From positions 1 to 27,667 of the forward strand of contig MSJH02000421.1 in assembly GCA_001931875.2 (NCBI GenBank): DNA of 27,667 nucleotides. Direction: 5' to 3'. The notes below the pieces were generated by a model that was not told the origin of the DNA, ran no database searches, and worked only from the letters and a program-made list of their open reading frames with translations. Both the position numbers and the translations under genes were made by a program. Origin of the DNA: Byssochlamys sp. IMV 00236 (lineage: Eukaryota > Ascomycota > Eurotiomycetes > Eurotiales > Thermoascaceae). This document shows positions 1 through 8,381 of the stretch, one piece after another; position 1 is the stretch's first letter, and each line of letters starts with the position of its first letter.

Positions 1-112
1 ATAAATGATAAATGATAAATAATAAACGATAAATAATAAATGATAAATGATAAATGATAAATGATAAATGATAAATGATAAATGATAAATGATAAATGAT
101 AAATGATAAATT
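1..112. repeat. Heptamer tandem repeat (ATAAATG)n at contig edge
   Basis: About fifteen copies of the unit ATAAATG run through this stretch, interrupted by a few six-base variants (for example ATAAAC and AATAAT). It decays into three ATAAATC-like units just downstream. It is AT-rich and does not look like a G-rich telomere repeat. It is most simply a minisatellite at which the assembly broke. Confidence 0.9.
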
Positions 113-315
113 CATAAATCATAAATCATAAAAACTTGCATAAGACATGCAGAGTACAAGATACCAAAAAGGGTATCAATAGTGTAATTTTGTTGAATTG
201 GTTCGCTACACTAATTCTTGAAGTTCATTTGGATTTTTCTTTACAGCAGAGAAAAAGAAACCACGGATAATTATTTATCCGTTAAAGATCGCAAAATTAA
301 TCTCCGAAGAGATAT

Positions 316-399
316 TCCGGCCTACCAGATTCGAACTAGTGACCTAAAGATGACAGCATTCACTACAGTCTTCCGCTCTACCAACTGAGCTAAGGCCGG
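316..399 (-). tRNA. trnY: tRNA-Tyr (anticodon GTA) with 11-nt intron
   Basis: Read on the minus strand, the seven-base acceptor arm CCGGCCT (399-393) pairs with AGGCCGG (323-317), with discriminator A at 316. The D arm contains TAGCTCAGTTGGTAGAGC and the T arm contains the B-box-like GGTTCGAATC variant (AGTTCGAATCT). The anticodon GTA lies at 366-364, followed by G37 at 363. An 11-nt intron (362-352) then interrupts the loop before A38 at 351, the canonical position for eukaryotic nuclear tRNA introns; tRNA-Tyr commonly carries one. The anticodon stem GAAGA/TCTTT closes with one G-U pair. A short T run at 296-293 on the minus strand could serve as the Pol III terminator. Mature length is 73 nt before CCA addition. 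Confidence 0.96.
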
Positions 400-514
400 T
401 TCGCTACGAACGCGTGAAGCTTTAAATTTTTATATAGTAAATATTTAGATCACGTGATTATCACGTACTTGCCACTTAATATGGAAATATACTTTGTCTT
501 GTTTTTATGAAATT

Positions 515-1732
515 TCATTGGAAGTAGTCATTGGCGTCATCATGTTTATCACTTGCATTTTGTCTGCGTTTTACTCTGTCTATTCTTTTCTGCTTTCTTT
601 TTAAATATGTCGTTTTCAACTGTTCGTTTCCATATTGCTATAGATAGCAGGCTTATATACTCTTGCACAAAGCTTGAAGTTGTCATTGTTGAAATATGAA
701 ATGCAAAGATAAGAGATCATCTGCGTATACGGCCCAAAGTCAAGAAGAAATGATTGCCGCTTTCTGTTAAATTCTGCTGCATTTCTTTCCCACATTAACA
801 GCTTTAATCTTGTAATAGCTTTTCCACGTTCAGTGGAATCTTGATGAGTATTGCCTATTTTGATAGACTCTTTGATTTTTGCCATCCAGGCACGAGCGAC
901 GTGAAAGAGACACCATAGTATGTGAGCTTCTGGATACGCAGCTTGAATAGCACTTAGCTCAACGCTAGAGACATTAGTTGTTATTTTCTGAGTATCTACC
1001 TGAATTTGGCTTTTTACAAAAGATAGAAGTTTAATAATAGGTCTTGCAGAATGACTCTTTGTAAAACAAAAGTAAGTGGACAGTCTGTGCCTGTAAATGA
1101 ATGCCTAACAACAAAGGTGTATAAAAGGCAACGATCAACATTTGTTGTCTTGTGGGTAACATCTAAGTAGAAGTAAGGCAAATTTAAGAGAAGATTCTTC
1201 TGCCACGGGGACATAAATCCAAAGGTGTAGCTGTTGTTGAAACCATCACCAATGTAGGCACTGTAGCCCTTGGATTTAAGTTTATGTTGGTCACTGTGGC
1301 TCTTATATGCGTTCTCTTGTATCTTAAAATGTCCTTTTAGGAAGATTGAGAAAGCAAAAGATATGCATACTCCTTTGTCAATAATTGAAAATAAAATCTG
1401 TTTATACGTAATTCGACACTTAAACATCAGTTTATTAATCGCTTAAACAATATCTCTATTTAGCATATTAATTTTCAGTAAAACCATGAAATCAGTTACT
1501 TGAAGTCCATGAGTTGGCAACGGCAATGAATTGTATATATTTTGCTGTGATAGTACACTTCTATTGGTGACATGAAACAACTATACAAGGCGTCTTGACA
1601 TCATAAGAAAAAATCATTTCAATGCTTTGCATAAACTCATCTTCTTTTTGGCATGATCAGGACAACTTCTGAAGTCCATTTCTCAAAGCAATCTTTTGCT
1701 CTTTCAGGGATATTTAGGCGTACTTTTCCCAT
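515..1732 (-). pseudogene. Decayed MULE-family transposase
   Basis: The minus strand encodes a broken Mutator-like transposase. The stretch 1427-1090 carries a typical MULE core entry (FGFMSPWQKNLL, then YFYLDVTHKTTN, whose D is the first catalytic Asp, codon near 1163-1161). After a frameshift near 1065-1085, the frame continues through KSHSARPIIKLLSFVKSQIQ, then SVELSAIQAAYPEAH and the CxxH-type motif WCLFHVARAW, to about 619. A second break near 616-620 appears to delete the conserved segment holding the third catalytic acid. The tail QLKTTYLKRKQKRIDRV resumes in another frame and stops at 515. Upstream, 1732-1640 (MGKVRLNIPERAKDCFEKW) and a second frame to about 1550 look like a frameshifted N-terminal part. 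The second catalytic Asp appears replaced by Asn (TTNVSSVEL). Several frameshifts and stops make it non-functional. I did not identify terminal inverted repeats. Confidence 0.85.
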
Positions 1733-1752
1733 TATTTCTTATTCCTGTGGCT

Positions 1753-2311
1753 TTAGTTGATATGCTTGTCTAAGTCATTAATTAAAAAGTTCAATAAATC
1801 ATCATCCACTAGCGCTTGATTGCTAAATTCAGAATTGATATGCTGGCTATAGTGAGTAGCGATGCGTAGGTCTGTAGAATGTTCATCTGAAGAAGATGTT
1901 TCCATATTTTTGCCTTCATTTTGGTCTTCTTTAATATCTTGGTGATGCTGGGATACACAACTACAAGTGAGAATGACTTCACAAAGACAACCTGTAATGG
2001 GATTAGGCGCTGTATAACAAGCATAGTTAGCAATAGAATACCAGATTTCTTCTTTATGTATATTACCGCTAGAGACTGCACAAGTACACTTGATGTGAAT
2101 CTGTTTTGTTTTCCTTAAATCTCGACAATGAGTACACTGTGAAATTTGTCTACCTCTTTTAAGAACAGGAAATAGCTGTCTATCCGTATGGTTGCATTTT
2201 TTAACCCGATGTCCTCTTATACAAGAAGCACTAGATTATATAAGTTATTTAATCATTATTTATTCATATTGCTTACCAAGCATGCTTTTCTCCATTGATT
2301 AGTAAAGCCAT
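1753..2311 (-). CDS. Copper-fist transcription factor (Ace1/Mac1/Cuf1-like), 170 aa
   Basis: This is a two-exon gene. Exon 1 is 2311-2277 and exon 2 is 2230-1753; the 46-nt GT-AG intron (2276-2231) splits the codon of Cys12. The spliced product begins MALLINGEKHACASCIRGHR, the signature start of a copper-fist DNA-binding domain. Likely zinc ligands are C12, C15, C24 and H26. RGRQ (37-40) stands at the (R/K)GRP minor-groove motif. C44, C47, C60 and C62 form the copper-thiolate cluster known from Ace1/Amt1. Downstream, CLC (93-95) and CSC (101-103) followed by HH (107-108) resemble the Cys/His copper-sensing repeats of Mac1/Cuf1. The C-terminus is acidic and hydrophobic (DDDLLNFLINDLDKHIN), like an activation domain. 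In the family, these proteins control copper uptake or detoxification genes in the nucleus. At 170 aa it is shorter than the known yeast members. The direction of regulation cannot be read from sequence. Confidence 0.92.
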
Positions 2312-2519
2312 AAAGAAAGAAAAGAAAGAAAAGAAAAAATTATAATGGAGTTTTATTTTTGGAAGGTTTCATGTTGCTCATCATATGCATAGGATTAATT
2401 GTAGTGTTTACATAAGGATTACTGAAGTGATACCTCATCATTTCAGCTCTAATCAATAACTTCTCTTGAGTGAAATTCCAAAAGCAGAATGCGATATGAA
2501 CCTAAGGAAGCATGGTTAG
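2312..2519 (-). promoter_or_regulatory. Presumed promoter of the copper-fist gene
   Basis: About 208 bp separate the copper-fist start codon from the stop of the upstream membrane-protein gene on the same strand. The stretch next to the ATG is a purine tract on the plus strand (AAAGAAAGAAAAG repeats), which is a pyrimidine-rich leader in the sense direction. I see no convincing TATA box and no clear copper-response element. Confidence 0.35.
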
Positions 2520-3297
2520 TTATTTGCTTGTATATACAATATCTATCATTACATAGAATACGAATAGTATAACAAATACGACAACTCCAAATTTTAGTTC
2601 GTTTTCCCATAGACGTGTGCAATTGTAAAGATCTGAGCCTGATACTGTAGGTGAATATAATACTTGCAAGTTTGATCCATCTGCTTGAACAATAGATAAT
2701 GATTCATCAGCGCTTTTTCTAGCCTTACTTATACACCATCCATTAAACTGATTCTTTTGCACACCAAATACTACCATGTTTACAAAGTAGTCTATCAGGA
2801 ATACAATCACAATAGTCCATGTCATCCTGTGCGATATTTTTAATGCTTCTGGTATGCCCTAAAGATTTCCACTGTTTATCATCAGGATATCCTTTTGCAT
2901 TTTTCTCTTACCACAGAAAAAATATACAACGAGACAAGTGCTAATAGAACAAATATCACGCATACTACGCCTTGGATGAATAAGGCTGTCGAATTCAGAT
3001 AGGAATAGATAGCTATCACCAAGTTCAAGTCAGATTCAGATATACACACACACTCCTATATCATATTTACGACTCCTGCCTTGAAACGATAAAACAGCAG
3101 CATATAAATTGATTACCTACATTATGATAGTCAGTGAGAGAGGATTTGCTATGTTTTTGTATTTATCTTACAATCCAAAGGACACATGCAACTGGGCCTG
3201 AATAGCCAACATGGAACTTCCCACATATCCTGTATATATTCGGAGTATCCACATATCCGGCTGGGGGTATCTGTCCTTGGTATATATCCTGTTGCAT
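2520..3297 (-). CDS. Small multi-pass membrane protein, 202 aa, function unknown
   Basis: The model has three exons: 3297-3172, 3055-2912 and 2858-2520. The GT-AG introns are 116 and 53 nt and every junction falls in phase 0. The start chosen is the first ATG after a CTTT-rich tract ending TTTGACAG, which looks like the acceptor of a 5' UTR intron. Clear membrane segments are about 68-90 (FIQGVVCVIFVLLALVSLY), 102-123 (TWTIVIVFLIDYFVNMVVFG) and 180-199 (FGVVVFVILFVFYVMIDIVY). A weak hydrophobic stretch sits near 33-42. The loop 124-178 holds Cys and an NCT glycosylation sequon (YNCTRLW), so it may face the lumen or outside. The layout recalls small tetra-spanning proteins that I believe are common in Mucorales, but I cannot name a family. 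The long first intron leaves the exon 2 start the least certain part. Confidence 0.72.
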
Positions 3298-3583
3298 GTT
3301 TACTGTCAAAGACAAAAAAAAAAGAGAGAGAGAGAGAAAAGCAAATATCAAGCTGTATAGATAGATCTACCGTATTTGTGGAGAATAACAGTTACCCAAT
3401 TTAGTATCTGCAAAAACATACTGTTCCTTTACTGTTGTTCTTTGTCTACGCAAAGCAGAACACAAATAGTTTATTATACAATAATGATATTATGAGTAGT
3501 AAGTAAATAAATTATATATAATACACAAGCATAAACACAAGTATAGCCAGCCTAGTGTCATACTTATTTACATCACGGTTTGA
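3298..3583. other. Intergenic, 286 bp
   Basis: This stretch lies between the RING ligase stop and the membrane-protein start, both on the minus strand. It contains an A/GA-rich tract (about 3310-3340), which in the sense direction is a pyrimidine tract ending in a plausible 3' splice site just upstream of the start codon at 3297. That suggests a 5' UTR intron. No RNA gene or other coding signal is apparent. Confidence 0.5.
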
Positions 3584-5198
3584 TTACGGCTGTGTAGTAT
3601 TTGAGGAAGTGCCTTCGTCCTGATGCTGGTTAGGTAAGTTGGTCTCATCCGTTTCATTTGATTTCTCATTAATAGAAGCAGGTTCATGACCTTCATTTTC
3701 TCTAGATGATATTGAACGAGCTGTATCTATAGTGTGACTATCTACTGTTTGATCTGTTTCCACAGGGGGACTAGCCTCATGAATTTCACGGTTCACATTT
3801 GGTTGTGTAACCGTTGTCATGGAATCTTCAGGGACTGCTGGTTCCATATTGATAACTTGGGCATTTGAATTACTAGCATCACTATGACTTGTACTTCCCT
3901 GAGCTTCTCTTTCCTGTCGCAAATCAGTTGGTAGGCAATCCCACTTGCAGATCGGGCACACTGTCGATTTCTGCGTTAGCCATGGATCTACAATAAACAA
4001 AGTGATGAATTACACACACACACAAAAAAAAATAAACTTTCATCTTACCAATGCACAACACGCAGAATCCATGACCACAAGGTAGGATACGAACATCACT
4101 TTTTCCCAGGACAAAATCGTCCAAACATATCGCGCAATTGATATTTTTTGATACTCCTGGTTCATACAGTTTTATAGGTAAAGCATTCACGATGTCGACG
4201 GGAAGAGGATCTGGTTGTTGGACTCTTTGTGATAGATGAATTGCGTTGGTATCATTTGAATCATTAGGGATTTCACCTCTCAATCGACGTATTCTCCACC
4301 AGCGTAAAAAGATGATGCCTTTTTATAGATAAAGCAACTTTAGCCTATCTCCTCTTTTTTTTTTTTTAAAAAAAATTATACCTATCAAGAATATAGCAGC
4401 AAGGGCTATAATGTACGCCAAATAACCCCTGATGGTACCAATAAACCCTTCTGAAGGGTTATCTTGAGGGAAATATGTCGTAACGGACCAAAGTGTTCGA
4501 ATGTTTGGATTTGTGGGATCATATGTACTGTTGAGTTTAGATTTAAGTGAATTTCCATACTTGTAAGGAATAAAGTAAACGCCTATTCTGGATTCGGCCA
4601 AGTCATTGTCTGTCATGTTTAGTGCAGATCTTTCGACAGGAAGTGGTGTAGAATAAGTAGGAAAGGTGTTTGAAGTTTGATAAAGTGTAGTTTTTATGAG
4701 AATATCGTCATAAGTTTGATTATCATAGATGAATGCAGCTGTAGTATTTAGATAGTTTGTATCTGATAAGCTGTTTATAACCGATATCTTTTCACTCCAA
4801 TTACAAACACCTCTTTTGACTAGAGCGATGGTCTCCATATTTTGAATTGCTGTAATGTTTGTGCTATTATAATTCATTTCGTGAATATTGTTTATTGTTG
4901 TATTTTGACAACCATATCCAAAATTGAGCAATACTCTCTAAATTAAAGTATAAGAAACACATGATGTGCAATAATGTATGCTTACATTAGTGGGTGTATA
5001 TTCTCTTGAAGTCAATCGAACAGCTTGGAAGTCTTGAGAGCTTACTGAAATAGCTGTTGAATAGATAATATTGTACATGCTGCTGATATCTGTTGTATTT
5101 ACAATAAATGCCAACTCTGAGAATATTGGGTTTGGTAAATCTGCTATAGTATCATGTATAGATACTAGAAGCAATAATAGTAGTAAATATATCCTCAT
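3584..5198 (-). CDS. PA-TM-RING E3 ubiquitin ligase, 480 aa
   Basis: Four exons (5198-4986, 4937-4382, 4318-4049, 3987-3584) give one continuous frame. The first ATG opens a signal peptide (MRIYLLLLLLLVSIHDTIA). A lumenal protease-associated-like domain follows, with ALVKRGVCNWSEK as its most recognisable part and many N-x-S/T sequons. One transmembrane helix lies near residues 242-265; an exon junction falls inside it and it ends in FLRWWRIRR. The cytosolic RING is C318-x2-C321-x15-C337-x-H339-x2-C342-x2-C345-x11-C357-x2-C360, with the family hallmark IDPWL spanning the last intron. A tail of about 120 residues is rich in S, T, E, N and Q. In the family, such proteins ubiquitinate membrane or endosomal cargo. 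The fifth zinc ligand is Cys, where most relatives have His. Confidence 0.93.
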
Positions 5199-6136
5199 TG
5201 ACCACACACACACACACTCTCTCTCTCTATAGTAATAACAGAGAAAAAGGAAAGAAAAAAAGAAAAAAAGGTAAACAAATAGAAACCCCAGCTGCTATAA
5301 AAAAAAAAGTTTATCCTTGAAATGTTTCAATAATTTTAAGCATGAAAAAAAAAAGAAGGATTTCTCATCTATTTTCCAATGTTGTCCTAATTCATTGCAT
5401 AGTTATTTATACACACGCGCAAATAGACATGACTGCATAAGTAACACATGACATATCCTTTAGATCTTTTAAGCTTATTCTCCAGGAAACTTCCATTTTA
5501 GGAATAACAATGGAAAACTCCGTCAACTTAAAAAGATCTAAAGTGGGCCCAGTAAGAAGGATTCCGTGCTTGTTCTTTTCAAATTATTATAATCGCGCAT
5601 ATAAGCAGAAGAAGAGAAAAAGAGAAAGAATTAAGAATAAAATATCCTCAATGATAATCTCAAGATCATATCTCGATTTTTATTTTCCTTTTATGAGAAA
5701 TACCAAAAGCAGCAAGAATGGTTCAATAGATTACATCAGGGTTTATTGGTACATGTTTCGTGAATGAAATGCAAACTTACCATACACCTAAAAAAAAAAA
5801 TTATGAGTCGAAATTATGATGGTTAAATAAATCAAATCTCTGGCAACAAAATACTTGGTTGCGCGTCAGGATGACAACAGCAACAACAAAAAGGGCTCAT
5901 TACACGTCCTTCATCTTTCAGTACTAGTCAAGTTGATTTGTCGTCATATATTCGTAAGTCGTAAGACGCTTATTATTATTCATCCTCATTCGATAGTTAT
6001 TTTCATCAACCAAGTTACTTGGTGTCTTTCGTCATTATTTCGTATAGTTCTTTCTTCAATACAGCTACTATAAAGAGAGAGCGAAGAAAGTGTAATAAGG
6101 AAAGGAAAAAGGAAAAAAAAAAAAGAAATACACAAT
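5199..6136. promoter_or_regulatory. Divergent intergenic region between RING ligase and dehydrogenase
   Basis: These 938 bp separate two divergent genes and probably hold both promoters. A (CA)n/(CT)n microsatellite (5203-5228) abuts the RING gene leader. A TATA-like TATAAAG at 6069-6075 lies 62 bp before the dehydrogenase ATG and is the best core-promoter candidate. Between them are A-rich tracts and an 85-codon frame (5510-5767, plus). That frame has basic low-complexity content and no recognisable motif, so I do not call it a gene. Confidence 0.5.
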
Positions 6137-7503
6137 ATGGCTACAAACGTTGCAGCAAATCTCGCACAAACAAATATGGGCGAAGTTCCCGTCAAGGTCG
6201 CCAATGAAGATAAACAAAGAACATCTGATACCGAGATGCTTGCTTGCTGTTGGGCTGGCAAACGAAAACTTGAATTAAGAAAGGTTCCCAAGCCAGAAAT
6301 TACTGACGATGAGGACGTGATCATTAAAGTAACAGGAAGCACAGGTAATGAAAAACTGATATCTTTAAACATGCTCTTACATTCTTATGTTTAGTCTGTG
6401 GATCTGACTTACACCTTTATCATGGTGAATTGATGCAGCTGAAGGAGGGAGAGGTATTAGGTCATGAATGTATCGGTGTTGTCGAAAAGATTGGACCCAA
6501 GGTAACTAAGGTTAAACCTGGTGATCGAGTGGTTACTGCCTTCAACATTGCTTGTGGCAAATGTGATTACTGTGCACAGAAACTTTATACCAGCTGTGAA
6601 AGTGCCAACAACAGTTCTGTTATGGAGAAGCTTTATGGTCAACGCATCTCTGGTGTTTTAGGCTATTCTCATTTCTTGGGAGGATTCTCGGGGGCTCAAG
6701 CTGAGTATTGTCGTATCTTATTCGGCAATACAAATGTTTTGAAGGTGCCTGATAATATAAAAGATGAACAGGCTATTTACCTATCTGACATTATCCCTAC
6801 CTCATATCATGCAGTGTATGATGCTGGCTGCAAGGAAGGTGAAGTTGTTGGTGTTTGGGGTCTTGGTCCAATTGGTCTCAATGCCTGTCAGTGGCTGCGT
6901 AATGTGTTCAAAGCCAAGCGTATCATTGCAATAGATAATGTACCAGCTCGTCTCCAAATTGCCAAAGAACGCTGGGGAGTAGAAACGATCAACTTTGACA
7001 AGGAGACAGATGTTGTCTCTAAAATTTTGGAACTTGAGCCCAAGGGTCTAGATCGTGCTATCGATTGTGCTGGTTTCCGCTACACAAAGAGTCTCTTGCA
7101 CAAGGTCGAGCGTGCTGTGGGCTTAGAAACAGATAGCAGTGAGGTGTTGAACGAAGCGATTCGCTCTACAAAGAAGTTTGGTACTGTGGCCCTGATTGCT
7201 GATTATGCTGCTTATTCTAACCATGTGTTGATTGGTGCAATTATGGAAAAGGGTATTCGTTTGGTTGGCTGTGGTCAAGCACCTATTCAAGGCTACTGGG
7301 ATACATGCTTGGATCATATTTCAAAGGGTGAGTTCGATCCTATAGCCATCTTAACTCATCGTTTCAAATTGGATGACATTGTTGAAGTATATCGTCGCTT
7401 TGATACCAAGGAAGATGCCATGATGAAGGTCTTTATCGAAACAAAGTTCAGTAACCCACCTATGCCAGGAACACCTTCTTTAAGCCACATTAATAATGCA
7501 TAA
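6137..7503 (+). CDS. Zinc-dependent alcohol/formaldehyde dehydrogenase, 438 aa
   Basis: Two exons (6137-6344, 6395-7503) flank a 50-nt intron that splits codon 70. The protein is a GroES-fold medium-chain dehydrogenase that oxidises an alcohol or formaldehyde adduct with NAD(P), presumably in the cytosol. Visible landmarks are the catalytic zinc residues C71 (VCGSDLH) and H93 with E94 (GHE), the structural zinc cysteines C123, C126, C129 and C137 (CGKCDYC then C), and the Rossmann motif GLGPIG at 225-230 followed by an acidic residue (IAIDN) at the end of the next strand. YLSDIIPTSYHA places Asp201 where the glutathione-independent formaldehyde dehydrogenase branch has its third catalytic zinc ligand. 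The N-terminal extension of about 35 residues lacks a clear targeting signal. An AATAAA at 7511 lies just after the stop. The substrate cannot be fixed from sequence. Confidence 0.94.
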
Positions 7504-7559
7504 ACCTGTGAATAAAGTTGTTGTTACTGTATTTTATAATAATATATGCTTTAAAAAAG

Positions 7560-7860
7560 GTTTTCAAGTTCAAGATACCAAATGATAAGAATGATGCAAA
7601 GAGTATATTAGCAATGGGCCATTTTGTTTGGCAATTGAAGAAACAATTGGAGGAGGCACATTCTTCTGTCCAAAGAATGAAGCAAGAGCACGATGACAAC
7701 GTGTTCAGTAGAATTATGGATGGTGCGAACACTGAAATCAATTCATTGAAAGGATAGATTGAAAGACCGAGAAGCCAGTGAAGGGCACGGAGTACGGCTT
7801 GCTTCTACCGATGGAAAAAGATGAAAACAGAGAAAGACCTGGTTTTATTAAACTGTAAAT
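7560..7860 (+). pseudogene. Possible gene fragment with coiled-coil character
   Basis: Just after the dehydrogenase, the plus strand reads QLKKQLEEAHSSVQRMKQEH and then FSRIMDGANTEINSLKG, a heptad-like helix rich in K, E and Q. It stops at 7755-7757. A neighbouring frame then reads KPVKGTEYGLLLPMEKDENR to about 7855. The two pieces look like parts of one decayed or spliced coding region, but no start and no upstream exon are visible. Alternatively this is only the 3' UTR of the dehydrogenase. I do not recognise a family. Confidence 0.22.
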
Positions 7861-8381
7861 ATTAATTAGATAAAATGTATGCTCTTCGCCTAGTTTCATA
7901 TTTCTTGCCAATTTATCCTGTTTGGATTTTGATTCCCTTTTAATACAACTTGAAGGGGTATACAGTTCCGCCACTTTGATTCCATGCTTTTTTTCTTATC
8001 TCGTAGGCTGTGATTCTAGGTATATTCGTAATCTTAGCTGCCTTAGGAACTCTTGTCCCTTCTTCAGTAATAAATTTAAAAAACTTTGCTATATTGGCTT
8101 CGCCATATTTTTTATACACTTGTAGGGGCAAACTTTCTTTGAGGAAGTTTAGGTGTGTCAAGCATTTCTTCGTTTTTGATATCAGGTTTATCGAATGTTA
8201 TCACTGAATTGGCTTCAACAGGATCAGCCAGTTTACTGTATACTACAAAGGGTGATTTGAAATATTCGTCTGATGAGCTATCATCATAAGCTTCTTTGCG
8301 AGTATTGACATAGTGCTGGAAATTCGTACTGTATTTCACCTTGTCATAAAAATGGGCCGATTTTTCATTTTTTAGGCTCAT
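7860..8381 (-). pseudogene. N-terminal remnant of a helix-turn-helix transposase
   Basis: On the minus strand an ATG at 8381 opens a frame of 89 residues that runs into a stop at 8112. Another frame carries on from about 8130 with VYKKYGEANIAKFFKFITEE, then VPKAAKITNIPRITAYEIRK and AWNQSGGTV. This is a homeodomain-like helix-turn-helix as found at the start of Tc1/mariner-type transposases. A third frame resumes with KLGEEHTFYLIN near 7890, which fits the next conserved block of such proteins. No DDE catalytic domain follows. At least two frameshifts and a truncation mark it as dead. The transposon family is inferred from pattern alone. Confidence 0.5.

Noticed and set aside
1..112. Telomere or CRISPR-like array at the left edge
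   Set aside because: Units are contiguous AT-rich heptamers without spacers and without the G-rich strand of telomeres; a simple minisatellite fits.
1809..2118. Frames of 90 codons (minus) and 65 codons (plus) near 1.8-2.1 kb
   Set aside because: Both overlap exon 2 of the copper-fist gene in other frames. The copper-fist frame explains the region with conserved cysteines.
5198..5213. Longer start for the RING ligase five codons upstream
   Set aside because: The upstream start would be a GTG within the TG repeat. The ATG at 5198 gives a clean signal peptide.
5510..5767. 85-codon plus-strand frame with a proper ATG
   Set aside because: Lysine/arginine-rich low-complexity content, no motif and a position inside a divergent promoter region. 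Not enough to call a gene.
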